From an uncultured Oscillospiraceae bacterium (GTDB lineage Bacteria; Bacillota; Clostridia; Oscillospirales; Acutalibacteraceae): 6,740 bases of DNA. Below are positions 5,533 through 6,740 of the stretch, one piece after another. The position numbers were made by a program, and so were the translations under genes. How positions within the stretch are numbered: position 1 is the first letter of the stretch; each line of letters opens with the position of its first letter. Below the pieces are notes generated by a model. It searched no databases. It worked only from the letters and a program-made list of their open reading frames with translations, and was not told the DNA's origin. The stretch is from contig CAJJPG010000099.1 in assembly GCA_905193585.1 (NCBI GenBank), positions 1 to 6,740 of the forward strand. Reading direction: 5' to 3'.

Positions 5533-6542
5533 TTATTCGTAGTTAAACTTAAAATCGGTGATTTTCGGGCTGCTCCGTGTAGTAAAATCAAGTTCCTCTG
5601 ACGGTATTGTAAGCGTATAGGCGGTGGCAGTGTCCTTTACGACAAGCTGTTCCATATCAAAGTGTTTGCTGAAAAGCTTTGTATCGCCGTCAACGGTTGT
5701 AATATCAACGCCGGTCAGCCCTATATCCTTACCCGTTCCGTTGGATACATAAAGCGTAATCTGAACATTATTATTTATGTCCGTATAAATTTCCGTCACC
5801 TTGCACATCACGGCGTTTTCAGCCGCTATGGCAATAAGGCTTTTATCGTATTTCTTAAAGTTATCGTACGAGGTGTTATAGTATTGCTCAATAACCGAGC
5901 TTTCGGTATTGCGGAAGAGCTTTTCAAAGCTCTTTTTGTCCTTTCACGCATACTCAATAAGCTTATCGGTCAGGGTCTGCGCGGCTTCCCTGATTTCCGT
6001 ATTGCCGCTTATAATAACGTCCTTGTTATCCTGCTTTGAATCTGTACCGTCTGCCGCGGAAGACATATAGGGGCACTGAGGTATAATCATTGTCAATCTG
6101 CTCGGTCTTTGCAAACGAATGAATATATACGCGCTCTTTTCCCTCTGCTTTGTCAAACAGGCTGCCGAAAAACGCATAGCCCTCTTCGGCATTTGTAACC
6201 GTAACGCTGCGCTTGCATTTTTCGTCACGGTATTGCACGCTTAAAACTCCGCTTTCAAGCGCAGAGGAAAGCGCCGCCTTAATATATTGCTTTGCAATTT
6301 CGTAAGAAACGGGACCCGCCGCAGTTAATTCCCCGTGCTTTGCGTTCATCATCAGCCACGCGCCGTCAAACGGGATGAAATATACATCCGAGCTGCCGCT
6401 TTCTTCTTTAAGCTCTGCACGCAGACACTTTTCGGGTGCAAACAGCGCTTTAATAACATTGCCATCATTTTATCTTCTTTATTGAAACTGTCCGCTCTGT
6501 ATCCCGGCACAGGGTGAACAGTTTTTTTATTTTCATTTTCAT
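5533..6542 (-). pseudogene. Degraded gene for a probable secreted lipoprotein (multiple lesions)
   Basis: Coding segments in different frames line up end to end. ATG at 6542, preceded by GAGG, starts a lysine-rich stretch (MKMKIKKLFTLC) like the beginning of a lipoprotein signal, but the hydrophobic core and lipobox are missing and that frame stops at 6465. The next frame is open from 6469 to 6026 (about 147 codons, with VIKALFAPEK and GELTAAGPVSYEIAKQYIKA). The third frame carries SSAADGTDSKQ onward, hits a TGA at 5944-5946, and continues in the same frame through KDKKSFEKLF to the natural TAA at 5533. Two shifts fall at or near homopolymers: an A4 run (6468-6471) and a C4 run (6070-6073, minus strand). 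The last ~90 residues (VQITLYVSNGTGKDIGLTGV) look like a beta-rich domain of the kind found in extracytoplasmic lipoproteins; no family is assigned with certainty. Sequencing error could explain the homopolymer shifts, but less easily the TGA or the missing signal core. It starts 18 nt after the stop of the gene to its right and was probably cotranscribed with it. Confidence 0.7.
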
Positions 6543-6560
6543 CGCAGCCTCGGTTTCACA

Positions 6561-6740
6561 TTACTTTATCGTCTCGCTGTTGTTGATGACCGACACGGAA
6601 TAAAGAAACAGCGCATCGTCCGCTTTCGTGAAGTTAATCAGTTTTCCGAGAGAGGAGGGCGAGATATAGCGGATATCGACGAGCGTTATCTCGGAATACC
6701 CTGCTGCAAGAAGCGGAGCTATACTGCTGCCGAACGAATC
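6561..6740 (-). CDS. DHHW/AlgX-like SGNH-type protein, C-terminal fragment
   Basis: The minus strand is open from the right edge to a TAA and gives the last 59 residues. They begin with DSFGSSIAPLL, followed by YSEITLVDIRY, then DDALFLYSVSVINN. This is the pattern of the final part of DHHW/AlgX-type proteins, whose DSF and VD.RY blocks belong to an SGNH-hydrolase-like fold. Such proteins usually work beside a membrane-bound O-acyltransferase in acetylating exported polysaccharides, so an MBOAT gene may lie further to the right (inference). No lesion is seen in the visible part. The catalytic N-terminal motifs are outside the window, so activity cannot be judged. Confidence 0.75.
   Translation of the reverse strand, partial: DSFGSSIAPLLAAGYSEITLVDIRYISPSSLGKLINFTKADDALFLYSVSVINNSETIK

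Noticed and set aside
5944..6228. 94-codon open frame on the minus strand, taken as an independent gene
   Set aside because: Only its last third makes sense, as the continuation of the degraded lipoprotein gene; the first part is an out-of-frame reading of the preceding segment.
1..6740. CRISPR arrays, tRNA or rRNA genes, transposases and phage genes
   Set aside because: No regularly spaced repeats, no tRNA-like cloverleaf and no recombinase or phage motif was seen in any frame.

Overview
The window looks like a piece of chromosome from an anaerobic Clostridia-type Firmicute, perhaps of the Oscillospiraceae/Ruminococcaceae kind. This is inferred from the strong G-rich ribosome binding sites, the heavy use of ATA and other A/T-rich codons at moderate GC, the short intrinsic terminators, and a gene set typical of gut Clostridia. 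TGA acts as a normal stop at the ends of two intact genes.

Layout, left to right. The plus strand carries the last 77 codons of pyrI (aspartate carbamoyltransferase regulatory chain, zinc domain intact), a modest terminator, and a 307-residue protein with three S1-type RNA-binding folds. The S1 gene's leader contains a 9-nt element perfectly complementary to its own Shine-Dalgarno sequence. A perfect 19-bp hairpin then serves as a shared terminator between this gene and the convergent minus-strand operon.

The minus-strand operon, transcribed right to left from a near-consensus promoter at about 4819-4847, encodes three proteins. The first fuses a winged helix, a LicC-like CTP:phosphocholine cytidylyltransferase and a LicA-like choline kinase. 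The second is a 60-residue protein with one membrane segment. The third is a 12-TM NCS1-family transporter. The genes are tightly packed: the stop of the fusion gene lies in the Shine-Dalgarno region of the small gene, and the small gene overlaps the transporter start in a TAATG. The simplest reading is an uptake-and-activation module: import a choline-like or other small substrate, phosphorylate it, and convert it to a CDP derivative. It parallels the lic1 locus, but with an NCS1 transporter where LicB would be. A short palindrome sits on the -10 element, so autoregulation through the winged helix is possible. This module is the most interesting part of the window.

Further right on the minus strand is an O6-alkylguanine-DNA alkyltransferase (ogt) gene with its own extended -10 promoter and a strong terminator, with a short 7-bp tandem repeat running over its stop codon. 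Upstream of it is a decayed putative lipoprotein gene with a lost signal peptide, two frameshifts and an in-frame TGA. It lies directly downstream of the C-terminal end of a DHHW/AlgX-type surface polysaccharide acetylation protein that runs off the right edge.
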